Shown: piece after piece, positions 35,006 to 43,598 of the stretch
How positions within the stretch are numbered: the first letter of the stretch is position 1
How the letters are laid out: each line of letters opens with the position of its first letter
From: CBDFHB01 sp965250115
GTDB taxonomy: Bacteria > Acidobacteriota > Vicinamibacteria > Marinacidobacterales > SMYC01
Direction: 5' to 3'
Assembly: GCA_965250115.1 (NCBI GenBank)
Contig: CBDFNJ010000002.1
Coordinates: 2,108,001 to 2,172,000, forward strand
DNA length: 64,000 nt
Position numbers and translations under genes: made by a program
The notes under the pieces: generated by a model
What the model was told of the DNA's origin: nothing
Database searches by the model: none
The model's input: only the letters and a program-made list of their open reading frames with translations

Positions 35006-36326
35006 TTGGCGCGCGAGCAGGTGTTCGGCCGATATCTGTATCTGGCCACCGATGTGAGCACGCGCAAGCAACAGCTCTCGGCCCGCCAGGTACATGAGGC
35101 GTCACCTTCCACGTTGGGCTGGGTCGGGGGAGTCCGCGTGCTCCCCGTGGAGTTGAAGGCTGCGATCGTTCTTTTCTACAGCCTGCTCGATGAAAAGCAG
35201 CGCCGTCTCTACGCGGGAGTCGAGGCCATGAAGCTCGGTCACGGTGGCGACCAACAGATTGCCGAACTGCTCGGGATGGGTCCGAGCACGGTAGCCAGAG
35301 GTCGTAGGGAATTGCTAATGAGAGATGTTGAGCTCGACGGAGTTCGGCGAAAGGGTGGCGGACGGCGCGCCGTGCAAAAAAAAGCCAGAAGTCATCGCCA
35401 AGATCGAAGAACTCATGAAGCACGACACCGCGGGCGATCCGATGACGGGAGTGAAATGGACGCGGCGGACCACCGACAAGATTGCTTGCGAGCTAAGAAG
35501 CCTCGGTGTGAACGTCAGCAGCAAAACCGTCGGTCGACTGCTCAAACAGCTCGGCTTCTCGTTGCGGGTGAACCACAAGAAGCTGTGCGGTGCCACGTCC
35601 GAAGATCGCGATACCCAATTCGCGTGTATCGCCGAACTGCGCGCGCGTTTTGCCGCAGCTGGTCATCCCATCATCAGCGTAGACACGAAGAAACGGGAGC
35701 TGGTGGGATTATTCAAAAACGGCGGGCAGGCCTGGAACCGCGAGCCGACTCTCGTCAAAGGCCATGACTTCCGTTCCGAATCGAACGGCATCGCAATCCC
35801 CTACGGCGTCTACGATCTGCTCGCGAACCGCGGGACAGTGTTCATTGGTACCTCGTACAACACCCCGGACTTCGCCGTGAATGCCATCGAGAAGTGGTGG
35901 CGAACGGAAGGACGGCGACGCTATCCTGCAGCCCGTGACCTCGCGATATTGGCAGACGCCGGGGGCAGCGATGGCTATCGGTGTCGGGGTTGGAAGCACG
36001 GGCTTCAAACGCGGATTTGCAATCGCCACGACATCGCTATCACCATAGCCCACTATCCGTCCGGTACATCCAAGTGGAATCCAGTGGAGCACCGTCTGTT
36101 CAGCGAGGTCAGCAAGAACTGGGCGGGCAGGCCTCTCGACAGCTACGAAACCATCCTCAAATACATCCGCACGACCACCACCTCTTCCGGTTTGCGAGTA
36201 CGCGCACACCTTATCCGGCGTCGTTATCCGAAGGGCGTCAAAATCACTGACGAGCGGATGCAGGCGCTTTCCGTTACAAAGGACCAGACTCCACCCAAAT
36301 GGAACTACACCATCCGACCGTCTTGA
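35006..36326 (+). pseudogene. ISAzo13-family transposase with frameshift at an A8 run
   Basis: Downstream of the nonsense codon the frame runs through FYSLLDEKQRRLYAGVEAMKLGHGGDQQIAELLGMGPSTVARGRREL to GVRRKGGGRR. The run of eight A at 35376-35383 shifts it. The rest of the transposase (KKPEVIAKIEELMKHDTAGDPMTGVKWTRRTTDKIA ... EWNYTI-like end at KWNYTIRPS) lies in the +1 frame to 36326. Catalytic-core signatures are present: ISVDTKKRELVGLFKNGG, IPYGVYDLLANRG, LADAGGSDGYR, HYPSGTSKWNPVEHRLFS. Loss of one A would restore the frame. Transcriptional slippage on A8 could make some full product, but with the upstream stop a pseudogene is likelier. Confidence 0.8.
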
Positions 36327-36522
36327 AAACGGGAACTTATTTTGTCGCCGGCCCTTAGCTTTTCAATGCGATGCGGCCGCACCTGTCTAACACCCCAATC
36401 CCTAGCGGTTTGTGAGTAAGCCACCCGCTATCGTGTATGGGCTTTGAACCGCTGTTGGGCATGTATCTTGCTTTACCTGAGCGACACAACCCCAGAAACA
36501 GTAACTCTGAATGGGACCTGAG

Positions 36523-36632
36523 ATGCCGAGGCCCCAAAAAAAAGAGTCAGCGAAAATGGCGATGGTATTGCTCGACACGCAGGAATTCGGAATCGGCATT
36601 TACCGTGGTTCGGAGCGCGTAGGGAAAATCCG
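36523..36632 (+). pseudogene. 5' fragment of small IS-split gene of unknown function
   Basis: The frame MPRPQKKESAKMAMVLLDTQEFGIGIYRGSERVGKI starts at ATG 36523 (alternatives 36511, 36556, 36562) and is cut by IS256-family copy 2. Joined at the duplicated AAAATCCG to sequence from 38076 it continues in frame to a TAG at 38335-38337, giving about 123 residues. I recognise no family. The stretch between the ISAzo13 end (36354) and here holds no other gene. Confidence 0.6.
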
Positions 36633-38067
36633 GAGTCAAGCCCATTCTTAGTTGAAACTCTCCACGGCTCACGTTTAAGCGACCTTCTTCTTCGATACGG
36701 TTGATGTCTTCGCCTCGATCTTCAGTTCCCGCTTGAGAGCTTCGCGAAGCTTGGGAAGATGGCGGTAGCCCACCACCTTCCTCAAGCGCGGTTCGATGTC
36801 TACGAGCGCCGTTGCCAACCAGCGCTGGCGTTGGCTCGAGTTCTTCCAGTGGTCGACCTTCGCGCAGCGTTCCTCGACGAGAGCATTGACGGACTCAAGG
36901 CAGTTCGTCGTCTTGAACGAACGGCCCAGCACCGCGTGTACGCCGAGTCGATGCAACGTCAGCGTCTCCTCAAGGCCTTCCTCCAGGCTGCCAGCTGCGG
37001 ATTGGTTCCGCTCTTCTAACTCACCGTGGAGTTGCTCGAGCGCAGTGAGGGCCTCTTCGTACTCCGGCCTGTTGTAGGCCCACTGGAGTCGCTTGCGCCA
37101 TGACGCCTGCTCGCCCTTGGACAGGTAGCTCACTACGTTTTCACGTTTGTGCCACTGGCAGCGTTGTATCAGGGCCCGCTTACGGAATGCCTTCTTGACT
37201 GCCGCTTGGAGACCCTTGCCGCCGTCGATGATCACCAGCAGACCCTGGGAGATATCGAGTCCCCGCTCGAGCAGTGAACGCAGGAACGGCGTCAACACCT
37301 GCGCGTTCTCCGTGTCCGTCTCCACGAAGCCCAAGAAGCGGTTTTCCCCGCAAAGCGTGATGCCCAGAGCCACGACCATCGTTGCCTCGGCGAATGTCTT
37401 CCCATCCAGAAACAGCGCCACCACATCCTCGCCGGTCAGATCCCGTTCCTGCATCTCCCGCAGCTTCGCAGCGCTCGCTTGCACGAACCCTCGGGACACC
37501 GTTGAGCTCGACAGCCCGATGGCGCCCGGAATCGCTTCCGCTGCCGCCTCGTAGTTGCGACAAGAGATTCCGTAGAGAACTCGTTTCAGCAGAAGATCAT
37601 TCACCTCACCGCCGTGGCTCACCGCCTCGTAGCAGCGAAGCGGAATCTCTCCTCCCTCGATGCTCCGAACCCGTGGCACACGGATCGGTACCCGCTGGCC
37701 GCCAAGCCCTACCGTGCCCGGGTTGCTTCCGTGACGGCGACCGCGCTCCAGCTCGTCCTTGCGAGAGTATCGCTCTCCCGCCAACGCCTTCACTTCGTCG
37801 TCGAGCAACTCGTGAACGTGCATTAGACCAAGGGGGACCAACGAACGGATCATCTCTACCTTGGCGTCCAGCGCGAGTTCCCCGTAATCCTCGTGCCTCA
37901 CCATCTCGACCTCACCCAAACGACGCGACTTCTTGCGTTTCTTGACCGAACGTAGCAGACTTCCCATCTCGGCTCCTTTCTTCGCGGCTTGATTTTGTTT
38001 TGTCCAACGCCATCAAACCACGGGGTTTGGAGCCGTTTCAATTCCCAACTAAGATTGGCACACTTTC
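36633..38067 (-). mobile_element. IS256-family insertion sequence, copy 2
   Basis: 1435 bp, same length and ends as the copy at 12572 but in opposite orientation. The target duplication AAAATCCG is seen at 36625-36632 and 38068-38075. Excising element plus one duplication restores the reading frame of a small unknown gene. It sits between the ISAzo13-like and ISL3-like elements. Confidence 0.95.
36675..37967 (-). CDS. IS256-family transposase, copy 2
   Basis: 430 residues, identical in protein sequence to copy 3 (44385) and differing from copy 1 (12672) at three positions: His25, Asn209 and Gly249 here. Gly249 directly follows the catalytic Asp248 (IIDGGKG), the usual IS256-family context, so this copy looks fully active. 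The DNA differs from copy 3 by a few silent or non-coding bases. Confidence 0.95.
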   Translation of the reverse strand: MGSLLRSVKKRKKSRRLGEVEMVRHEDYGELALDAKVEMIRSLVPLGLMHVHELLDDEVKALAGERYSRKDELERGRRHGSNPGTVGLGGQRVPIRVPRVRSIEGGEIPLRCYEAVSHGGEVNDLLLKRVLYGISCRNYEAAAEAIPGAIGLSSSTVSRGFVQASAAKLREMQERDLTGEDVVALFLDGKTFAEATMVVALGITLCGENRFLGFVETDTENAQVLTPFLRSLLERGLDISQGLLVIIDGGKGLQAAVKKAFRKRALIQRCQWHKRENVVSYLSKGEQASWRKRLQWAYNRPEYEEALTALEQLHGELEERNQSAAGSLEEGLEETLTLHRLGVHAVLGRSFKTTNCLESVNALVEERCAKVDHWKNSSQRQRWLATALVDIEPRLRKVVGYRHLPKLREALKRELKIEAKTSTVSKKKVA

Positions 38068-38337
38068 AAAATCCGCTTCCACATCGGCATTCGTGCCGCT
38101 GAAGGCGAGGTCTCGTACTCCGCTGCCGACTCGGAACTCCGGAAGTCTCTCCGGACCGTTCTGGGAAGGAGGCGCAGCTGGCGGTGGCAGGATTTGACGC
38201 GTAGGCTCATCGACAACCTCTCGCTTTCCACGGGGGGTCGCTTCGTGCTGCGGTTCGGAACCACGCCCTCGGAAGAGGGACGTGGAGACGGTGAGCACGG
38301 TCTGCGCCGAGCAATCAACCGCGCTGTCAACGAATAG
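38068..38337 (+). pseudogene. 3' fragment of small IS-split gene of unknown function
   Basis: Continues from the fragment at 36523 after the repeated AAAATCCG: RFHIGIRAAEGEVSYSAAD, then a basic stretch (LRKSLRTVLGRRRSWRWQDLTRRLIDNL) and FVLRFGTTPSEEG, ending at TAG 38335-38337. The Arg/Trp-rich middle could bind nucleic acid or an acidic partner, but this is guesswork. There is no start codon with a ribosome site in this half, so it is unlikely to be expressed. Confidence 0.6.
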
Positions 38338-38427
38338 TTCCCCCACAAGAAAAAGCACAAGTCCTACCAACTCAAAGTCCTCGGTGCCGGCCCCCGCCCG
38401 CCGCATCGAGGGCTTCAAAAGTTTTAT

Positions 38428-39748
38428 GGGTTAACGCGGATTCGTGTGGGTAAGTTCTGACGGAAAAACAGTGTAACTCATTGTGTGGAAAAGGTATCGA
38501 GTACTTCATCAGGTGCTGAAAAGTGGTCCATTTTTAGGATAGGCTAACCGAGTGAAAAATTCCCAGTCGATCCGCTCGCTGTTTGCGCTGCCAGGTTTCG
38601 TGGTTGGTGCCGGATTGAAGGGTCTATTCGGTGACCGATACGCCCGCGTCATCCAGCTCAAGAGGCGAAAAAAACAGCTGTGTGCTCTTACTGTGGGCAA
38701 CGGTGCCGGGGGCGCTATGACAAGCAAGTGTGCCGGGTCCGCGACCTGTCGTTGGCAGGCTGGCGGATCTATCTGGAATACGAGCGTTGGCGCGTCAACT
38801 GTTCTGGGTGCGGCGGTGTGCATGTAGAACACCTAGACTGGCTGGCGAACAAGGCGGTGGCCGAGATGGAACGTCTGCACCACGGTACGGTGAAGGCTCT
38901 GGATACGCTCTACATGCAAGAGCAGGTCGACCGGGCGGGGCTACCGGCGCCTCGGGCCATCGGTGTCGATGAGATCTCCATCCGCAAGGGACATAACTAT
39001 CGCGTCATTGTCAGCGACCTGGAGCGGGCGCGTCCCATCTGGGTGGGCGGTGAGGGTCGCAAAGAAACCGACATCGATTTGTTCTTCAAGGCGTTGGGCG
39101 GAAAGAAAAGCGCCCGTATCAAGCTGGCCGCCATGGATATGTGGAAGCCCTTCCGGAACTCGGTGATTCACAACGCGCCTAATGCGCGGATCATCTTCGA
39201 CAAGTTTCATATCATGCGTCATCTGTCAAAGGCCCTCGATGAGGTCCGGCGCGGTGAGTACAAACGCCTCAGCGGCAAGGACCGGTCGTACATCAAGGGG
39301 CAGCGTTACACTTTGCTTTCCCGGCGGGAGAACCTGAGCCTAGACGGTCGCCGCGCACTCAAAAAGTTGCTCCAGGCCAACCGGCGCCTGAACACCGCCT
39401 ATATTTTGAAGGAGGCCTTCGGGCAACTCTGGGATTACCGCACCGAACGCGGCGCTCGCGCCTTTTTCACTCGTTGGAAAGACAGCCTCAAATGGCAACG
39501 CCTGCATCCGTACCAGAAGTTCGCCGGTATGATTGAGTCCCATTGGGATGGTATCGCCTCCTACTGTCATCCGGAGAACAAAGTCAGTCTCGGCCTAGTT
39601 GAAGGGGTCAACAACAAAATCCGCGTTCTGCAACGACGCGCCTACGGCTATCGCGACGAGGAATATCTCAAGCTGAAGATCGTGGCGGCTTTCCTTCCGC
39701 CATTACCCAGAAATGCAGTTTTCAACCCACACGAATCCGCGTAGACCC
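38428..39748 (+). mobile_element. ISL3-like insertion sequence
   Basis: 1321 bp with inverted ends GGGTTAACGCGGATTCGTG (left) and GGGTCTACGCGGATTCGTG (right, reversed), and an 8-bp target duplication AGTTTTAT at 38420-38427 and 39749-39756, the size typical of ISL3. The right duplication contains the TAA stop (on the minus strand) of the phosphoesterase gene, so that gene survives the insertion. Confidence 0.92.
38552..39744 (+). CDS. ISL3-family transposase, read through a -1 slippery A7 site
   Basis: Starts at GTG 38552 (MKNSQSIRSLFALPGF). At 38668-38674 the zero frame reads CGA AAA AAA, a classic A-AAA-AAA slippery heptamer. A -1 shift there joins VIQLKRRKK to the zinc-finger-like CSYCGQRCRGRYDKQ and the rest of the transposase. 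Core motifs: AIGVDEISIRKGHNY (catalytic Asp), LAAMDMWKPFRNSV, IIFDKFHIMRHL and GLVEGVNNKIRVLQRRAYGYRD. Without the shift the product ends soon after and lacks the catalytic core. It may be programmed frameshifting or a simple one-base indel; ends and core are otherwise well kept. Confidence 0.8.
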
Positions 39749-39752
39749 AGTT

Positions 39753-40499
39753 TTATCTTCCTAAAGCTAATCTGTCCGCGAGCGGAGCTGGCAGGCCGGC
39801 TGCCCGTATCTTGTCCTGCGTTTTCTCGTATGGGTAGGAGACCCGGCAGATGGTCATCGTCATGTGTTTGGTGTCGAGAATTCCGAAACTGGCGCGGTTG
39901 TCGCCGTCGCGCGGCTGGCCAATCGAACCGGGGTTGATCAGGTAGCGGGTATTCGGGCGCAACTTGACACGAAAGGTATCGCGGCTCGTGAAGGGGATGT
40001 GGGTCGTGAGCGCGTCTTCGTCGAGCCCGAACAGAACGGGGAAGTGGCTGTGGCCGAAGAAGCAGAGCCGAGTATCGAAGTGTTGGAACATGTTCAGAGC
40101 TTCGATCTCTCCGAAAATATAGGCGTCCTCGTCGAGCGGTGTCCCGTGAGAGAGAGACAGGGTTTCGTTGACCTGAACCGGTCCCTTGGGCAGCGATGCG
40201 AGCCATTTGCGATGTCTCGGTAAGAGCTTCTCCTCGGTCCAGCGGGCGGACTGGAGAGCGATTTTGTTGAACATCTCCCCGGCTTCGATGCCGCTACAGA
40301 CTTTGTCGTGGTTGCCTCTGATGATGATCGCGTTCCTCAGCTGGCGTACCTTCTCGACCGTTCGATTCGGGTCGGCACCATAGCCGACGAGGTCTCCGAG
40401 AACGACGACACGATCGAAACGCTTGCGCTGCACGCGTCTGAGTACGGCCGTCAGGGCTTCGTAGTTGGAGTGAATGTCGCTGAGAACGAGGTATTTCAT
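39753..40499 (-). CDS. Calcineurin-like metallophosphoesterase
   Basis: 248 residues. The metal-binding motifs of the family are in order: DIHSN (8-12 region), GDLVGYGADP, GNHDKV, LSHGTP and FGHSHFP, as in YfcE/ApaH-like phosphodiesterases. The C-terminal part (LINPGSIGQPRDGDNRASFGILD) is the typical closing block. The start overlaps the aroK stop by 4 bases, so it is the third gene of an aroA-aroK operon. The ISL3-like element sits exactly at its stop codon and removes whatever lay downstream in the transcript. Substrate unknown. Confidence 0.92.
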   Translation of the reverse strand: MKYLVLSDIHSNYEALTAVLRRVQRKRFDRVVVLGDLVGYGADPNRTVEKVRQLRNAIIIRGNHDKVCSGIEAGEMFNKIALQSARWTEEKLLPRHRKWLASLPKGPVQVNETLSLSHGTPLDEDAYIFGEIEALNMFQHFDTRLCFFGHSHFPVLFGLDEDALTTHIPFTSRDTFRVKLRPNTRYLINPGSIGQPRDGDNRASFGILDTKHMTMTICRVSYPYEKTQDKIRAAGLPAPLADRLALGR

Positions 40500-41026
40500 G
40501 TCACGTCACGGTAAGTAATGATGAGTTGGTACAGGCGCTCGGCCGCTTCTTCCGTCGAGTCGTTTAGAAGCTCGAGGCGGTGGGCCGCGAGCCGGTAAGA
40601 GGCGCAACGCTTGTCGAGGAGGTCTCGAACTTCGGTTTCGCTGCTCCACAAAGGGCGGTGCTCGCCGCCGACTCTCTCCAAAAGCCTCTCTGCCGGAACG
40701 TCGAGCCAGATGGTGATTCCAGAAGCCATCATCAAGTTTCGATTGCTCTCGATGGCGAAAGTGCCGCCGCCGGTGGCGATGATGCCGGTCGCTCCCGCGT
40801 CGATAAGATCCCGCAACACGTCGCTCTCGAGCTCGCGGAACGCAACCTCACCCTGCCGCGAGAAGAGCTCGGGAATGCTCGAGCCCGCCTTCTCCTCGAT
40901 GAGCGCGTCCAGATCGAAGCAACGAAGCGAGAGGCGCTCCGAGACCAGACGCGCGAGCGTCGTCTTTCCGGCTCCCATGAAGCCAACGACGAAGAATCGC
41001 CTCGTGTCGATTGCGGTCATCATCAT
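40496..41026 (-). CDS. aroK: Shikimate kinase
   Basis: 176 residues. Walker A GFMGAGKTT at about 15-23, the shikimate-binding FDLDALIE and EVAFRELESDVL, GGG in IATGGGTF, and the lid Arg in GEHRPLW. It phosphorylates shikimate in the chorismate pathway, just before AroA. The first ATG of three (ATGATGATG) overlaps the aroA stop as TGATG, giving tight coupling between two consecutive steps of one pathway. Confidence 0.94.
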   Translation of the reverse strand: MMMTAIDTRRFFVVGFMGAGKTTLARLVSERLSLRCFDLDALIEEKAGSSIPELFSRQGEVAFRELESDVLRDLIDAGATGIIATGGGTFAIESNRNLMMASGITIWLDVPAERLLERVGGEHRPLWSSETEVRDLLDKRCASYRLAAHRLELLNDSTEEAAERLYQLIITYRDVT

Positions 41027-42303
41027 CAGTGAACCAAGCGATCCAGCGTTTCGAAGAAGCTCGGAAAGGAAATTTTTACCGGGTCGATCTCGTCGATTTT
41101 ACATTCTCCACCGACGCCGAGGGAAGCGATGGCCCAGGCCATCACCATGCGGTGGTCACCGTACCCCTTCAGCTCGGCCGGATGAAGAGGCGCTCCACCG
41201 TGGACGACGAATCCGTCGTCCAGCGATTCGACCCGGGCGCCGATTGCCGAGAGCCCCTCGAGAATAGCGGCGAGACGGTCGCTCTCCTTGACCCGGAGCT
41301 CCGAAGCGCCCTCGATCCGCGTCGCCCCCTCTGCGAAGGCGGCCACGACCGAGAGGATGGGCAGCTCGTCGATAAGGGAGGGAACGATGTCCGGCTCCAC
41401 ATCGACCCCGTGGAGGCTCGTTCCGCGGACCCGGACGGTGCCCACGGGCTCTCTCGACGGGAGGTTCGAGCTCGCCTCTATCTCGATATCTGCTCCCATA
41501 CGCTTAAGCACGTCCAAAAGCGCCGCGCGCGTGGGGTTCAAACCGACATTCGTTACGGCGAGCTCGGATCCGGGAAGAAACGCCGCGGCTCCGATGAAGA
41601 AGGCCGCTGAGGAGAAGTCACCGGGAATTCGGAATCGATGGCCCTTTAGCCTGGTACCTCCAGAGACACTGACAACGCCACTTTCGACGAGCGGCGGTGC
41701 GCCGAAGTCGGCGAGCGCGAGCTCCGTGTGACTGCGGGACGGAATCGTCTCCGTGACTCGAGTCGTCCCGGAAGCGCGAAGGCCCGCCAGAAGAATCGCC
41801 GTTTTCACCTGCGCGCTCGGAACCGGGAGCTCGTAGTTGACGCCCTGCAGCTCGCGGCCACCTCGCACGAGCAGAGGGAGGAGGCCAGAAGACGACTCGA
41901 ACGAGGCCCCCATCAAGGAGAGGGGCTTCATGACCCGGTCGAAAGGGCGGCGAGAGAGGCTCTCGTCACCGACGATCCGGGTATCGAAAGGCAAGCCCGC
42001 CAGCACACCACAGCCGATTCGGGCAGTCGTCCCGGAGTTGCCTGCGTCGAGGTCTCTTCCGGGTGGCCGAAGGGCTTCGAACCCTCGCCCATCGATCTCC
42101 ACCGTGTCACCCTCCGCTCGAGTCAAAACGCCGAGCGCCTCCACGAGCTCTAACGTACGCCCACAGTCCCGCCCAGGCGGGAATCTCTCTAGCCTCGAGG
42201 GCCCCTCGGCGATCGCGGCCATGAGCGCGAGGCGGTGGCCCACCGACTTGTCCCCAGGAGGCTCGAAACTACCCCGCAACTGCACTTTGGGGTGGGGATT
42301 CAT
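41026..42303 (-). CDS. aroA: 3-phosphoshikimate 1-carboxyvinyltransferase (EPSP synthase)
   Basis: 425 residues, two similar alpha/beta domains. Conserved GDKSVGHRLALMAA (the first Lys and Ser bind substrate), LDAGNSGTTARIGCGVL, DESLSRRPFDRVMKPL, VPSAQVKTAILLAGLRASG, and RVKESDRLAAI, LKGYGDHRMVMAWAIASL near the C-terminus. Produces EPSP from shikimate-3-phosphate and PEP. First gene of the aroA-aroK-phosphoesterase operon, divergent from the ATPase at 42388. Confidence 0.95.
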   Translation of the reverse strand: MNPHPKVQLRGSFEPPGDKSVGHRLALMAAIAEGPSRLERFPPGRDCGRTLELVEALGVLTRAEGDTVEIDGRGFEALRPPGRDLDAGNSGTTARIGCGVLAGLPFDTRIVGDESLSRRPFDRVMKPLSLMGASFESSSGLLPLLVRGGRELQGVNYELPVPSAQVKTAILLAGLRASGTTRVTETIPSRSHTELALADFGAPPLVESGVVSVSGGTRLKGHRFRIPGDFSSAAFFIGAAAFLPGSELAVTNVGLNPTRAALLDVLKRMGADIEIEASSNLPSREPVGTVRVRGTSLHGVDVEPDIVPSLIDELPILSVVAAFAEGATRIEGASELRVKESDRLAAILEGLSAIGARVESLDDGFVVHGGAPLHPAELKGYGDHRMVMAWAIASLGVGGECKIDEIDPVKISFPSFFETLDRLVH

Positions 42304-42387
42304 CCATAGAATGGTAGCATGCGGCTCGGCGCTGGGCGAGCCAAGGGCTTGTCACGGGCGAAGGATTCTTGTAGCCTTGTAGCCGGA

Positions 42388-42837
42388 ATGGGGACCGACC
42401 AAACGAGCGGCAACCGCGTCCAGATCGACATCCAGAGCAGCTTCGAAATGATCGACCTCGTGCAGGTGGTTTTCGAATCGCTCTCTAGCCAGGTCGGGTT
42501 CGATCCTGACTCCTCGCACTGGATGAGCGTCGCCATTCGGGAGTCCGTCACCAACGCGGTGTGCCACGGGAACAAGCTCGACGTCTCCAAACGCGTCATT
42601 ATTCGTTTCGAGTACGGGACGACGGAGTTCGCCGTGACGGTCGAGGACGAGGGCGAGGGGTTCGACCCGGTAGAGATCCCCGACCCGCTTGCCAAAGAGA
42701 ACCTTCTCCGCACCAGCGGCCGCGGAATCTTCTTCATGAAGAACTTCATGGACGAGGTGGACTATCACTTCGAGCCTAATCGAGGAACTCGAGTTCGTAT
42801 GGTGAAGAAGCTCCCATCGAACGGCGACCGCATTTGA
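42388..42837 (+). CDS. RsbW/SpoIIAB-like anti-sigma ATPase
   Basis: 149 residues from ATG 42388 (MGTDQTSGNRVQIDIQSS), preceded by a weak CCGGA. GHKL fold: N-box SVAIRESVTNAVCHGN, G1 box DEGEGFDP and a G2-like SGRGIFFMKNFMDEVDY. Such proteins bind sigma factors or phosphorylate STAS antagonists. The STAS protein at 20563 has the matching phospho-Ser loop, but the two are 20 kb apart. The stop overlaps the suhB start by 4 bases. Confidence 0.87.
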   Translation: MGTDQTSGNRVQIDIQSSFEMIDLVQVVFESLSSQVGFDPDSSHWMSVAIRESVTNAVCHGNKLDVSKRVIIRFEYGTTEFAVTVEDEGEGFDPVEIPDPLAKENLLRTSGRGIFFMKNFMDEVDYHFEPNRGTRVRMVKKLPSNGDRI

Positions 42838-43598
42838 AACCTCTCTCCGTCGCTATCGAGGCTGCCCTCGCCGGTGGCGCCATTTTGAGGTCCTACTTCG
42901 GCGGCGACTTTCGTATCTCCTACAAAGGCGAGATGAACCTCGTGACTCAGGCGGACACGGAGTCAGAGCAAGAAGTCATTTCCATTCTGCAACGGCGTCT
43001 GCCCGATGTCTCCATCCTGGCCGAGGAGTCGGGCGCGCAGGATGCAGACGTCGGACGACGCTTCATCGTTGATCCGCTCGACGGCACCACCAACTTCGCA
43101 CACGCCTACGCCATGTTCGCCGTCTCCATCGGCTACGAAGAAGACGGTCGCGTGGTCGCGGGCGTCGTCTACGATCCCGTCCGCGAGGAGCTCTTCACCG
43201 CGGAGCATGGCCAGGGCGCTTTTCTGAACGGCCGAAGAATAGCCGTCTCTCGCACGGAAACGCTCGATAAGGCACTCCTTGTCACAGGTTTCCCCTACGA
43301 CCTCAAGGACGATCTCGAGGGCAACCTCCGCTCGTTCAACAAATTCATGGGCTCGTCACGAGCCATTCGCCGGGATGGCTCCGCCGCGCTCGACCTTTGC
43401 TACCTGGCGGCGGGCCGTTTCGACGGATTTTGGGAACAGAAGCTAGGGCCGTGGGACACGGCCGCGGGGGCACTCTTCGTCCAAGAGGCGGGCGGCAGGG
43501 TCACGGACTTCGCGGGTGGCACCTTCCACTACTCCCAGAAGCAGATCGTCGCTTCCAATCACAGCCTTCACGACGAGATGCTGCGCATCCTCGCGTGA
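42834..43598 (+). CDS. suhB: Inositol monophosphatase family protein
   Basis: 254 residues. Magnesium-binding motifs of the family: ILAEESG (Glu64/65), DPLDGTTNF at 80-88, and the C-terminal LGPWDTAAGALFVQEAGGRVTDF. Hydrolyses inositol-1-phosphate or related sugar phosphates; E. coli SuhB also works in rRNA antitermination. TTG start overlapping the upstream ATPase stop. The gene symbol reflects family membership; physiological role not determined. Confidence 0.88.
   Translation: MKPLSVAIEAALAGGAILRSYFGGDFRISYKGEMNLVTQADTESEQEVISILQRRLPDVSILAEESGAQDADVGRRFIVDPLDGTTNFAHAYAMFAVSIGYEEDGRVVAGVVYDPVREELFTAEHGQGAFLNGRRIAVSRTETLDKALLVTGFPYDLKDDLEGNLRSFNKFMGSSRAIRRDGSAALDLCYLAAGRFDGFWEQKLGPWDTAAGALFVQEAGGRVTDFAGGTFHYSQKQIVASNHSLHDEMLRILA

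Larger units (their letters stand above)
34431..36354 (+). mobile_element. ISAzo13-like insertion sequence, decayed
   Basis: A 1924-bp element bounded by inverted repeats: left GGGCCGCCGACAAAATAA, right (reverse) GGGCCGGCGACAAAATAA, one mismatch in 18. TTA stands on both outer sides (34428-34430 and 36355-36357) and may be a 3-bp target duplication. Inside is a transposase frame with homology to the ISAzo13 family, broken by a stop and a frameshift, so the element is probably immobile. About 200 bases at the left end are non-coding. Confidence 0.85.

Noticed and set aside
34431..39748. The 34-40 kb region as a genomic island or prophage
   Set aside because: Only three unrelated IS elements and a split small gene; no integrase, attachment sites or phage genes.
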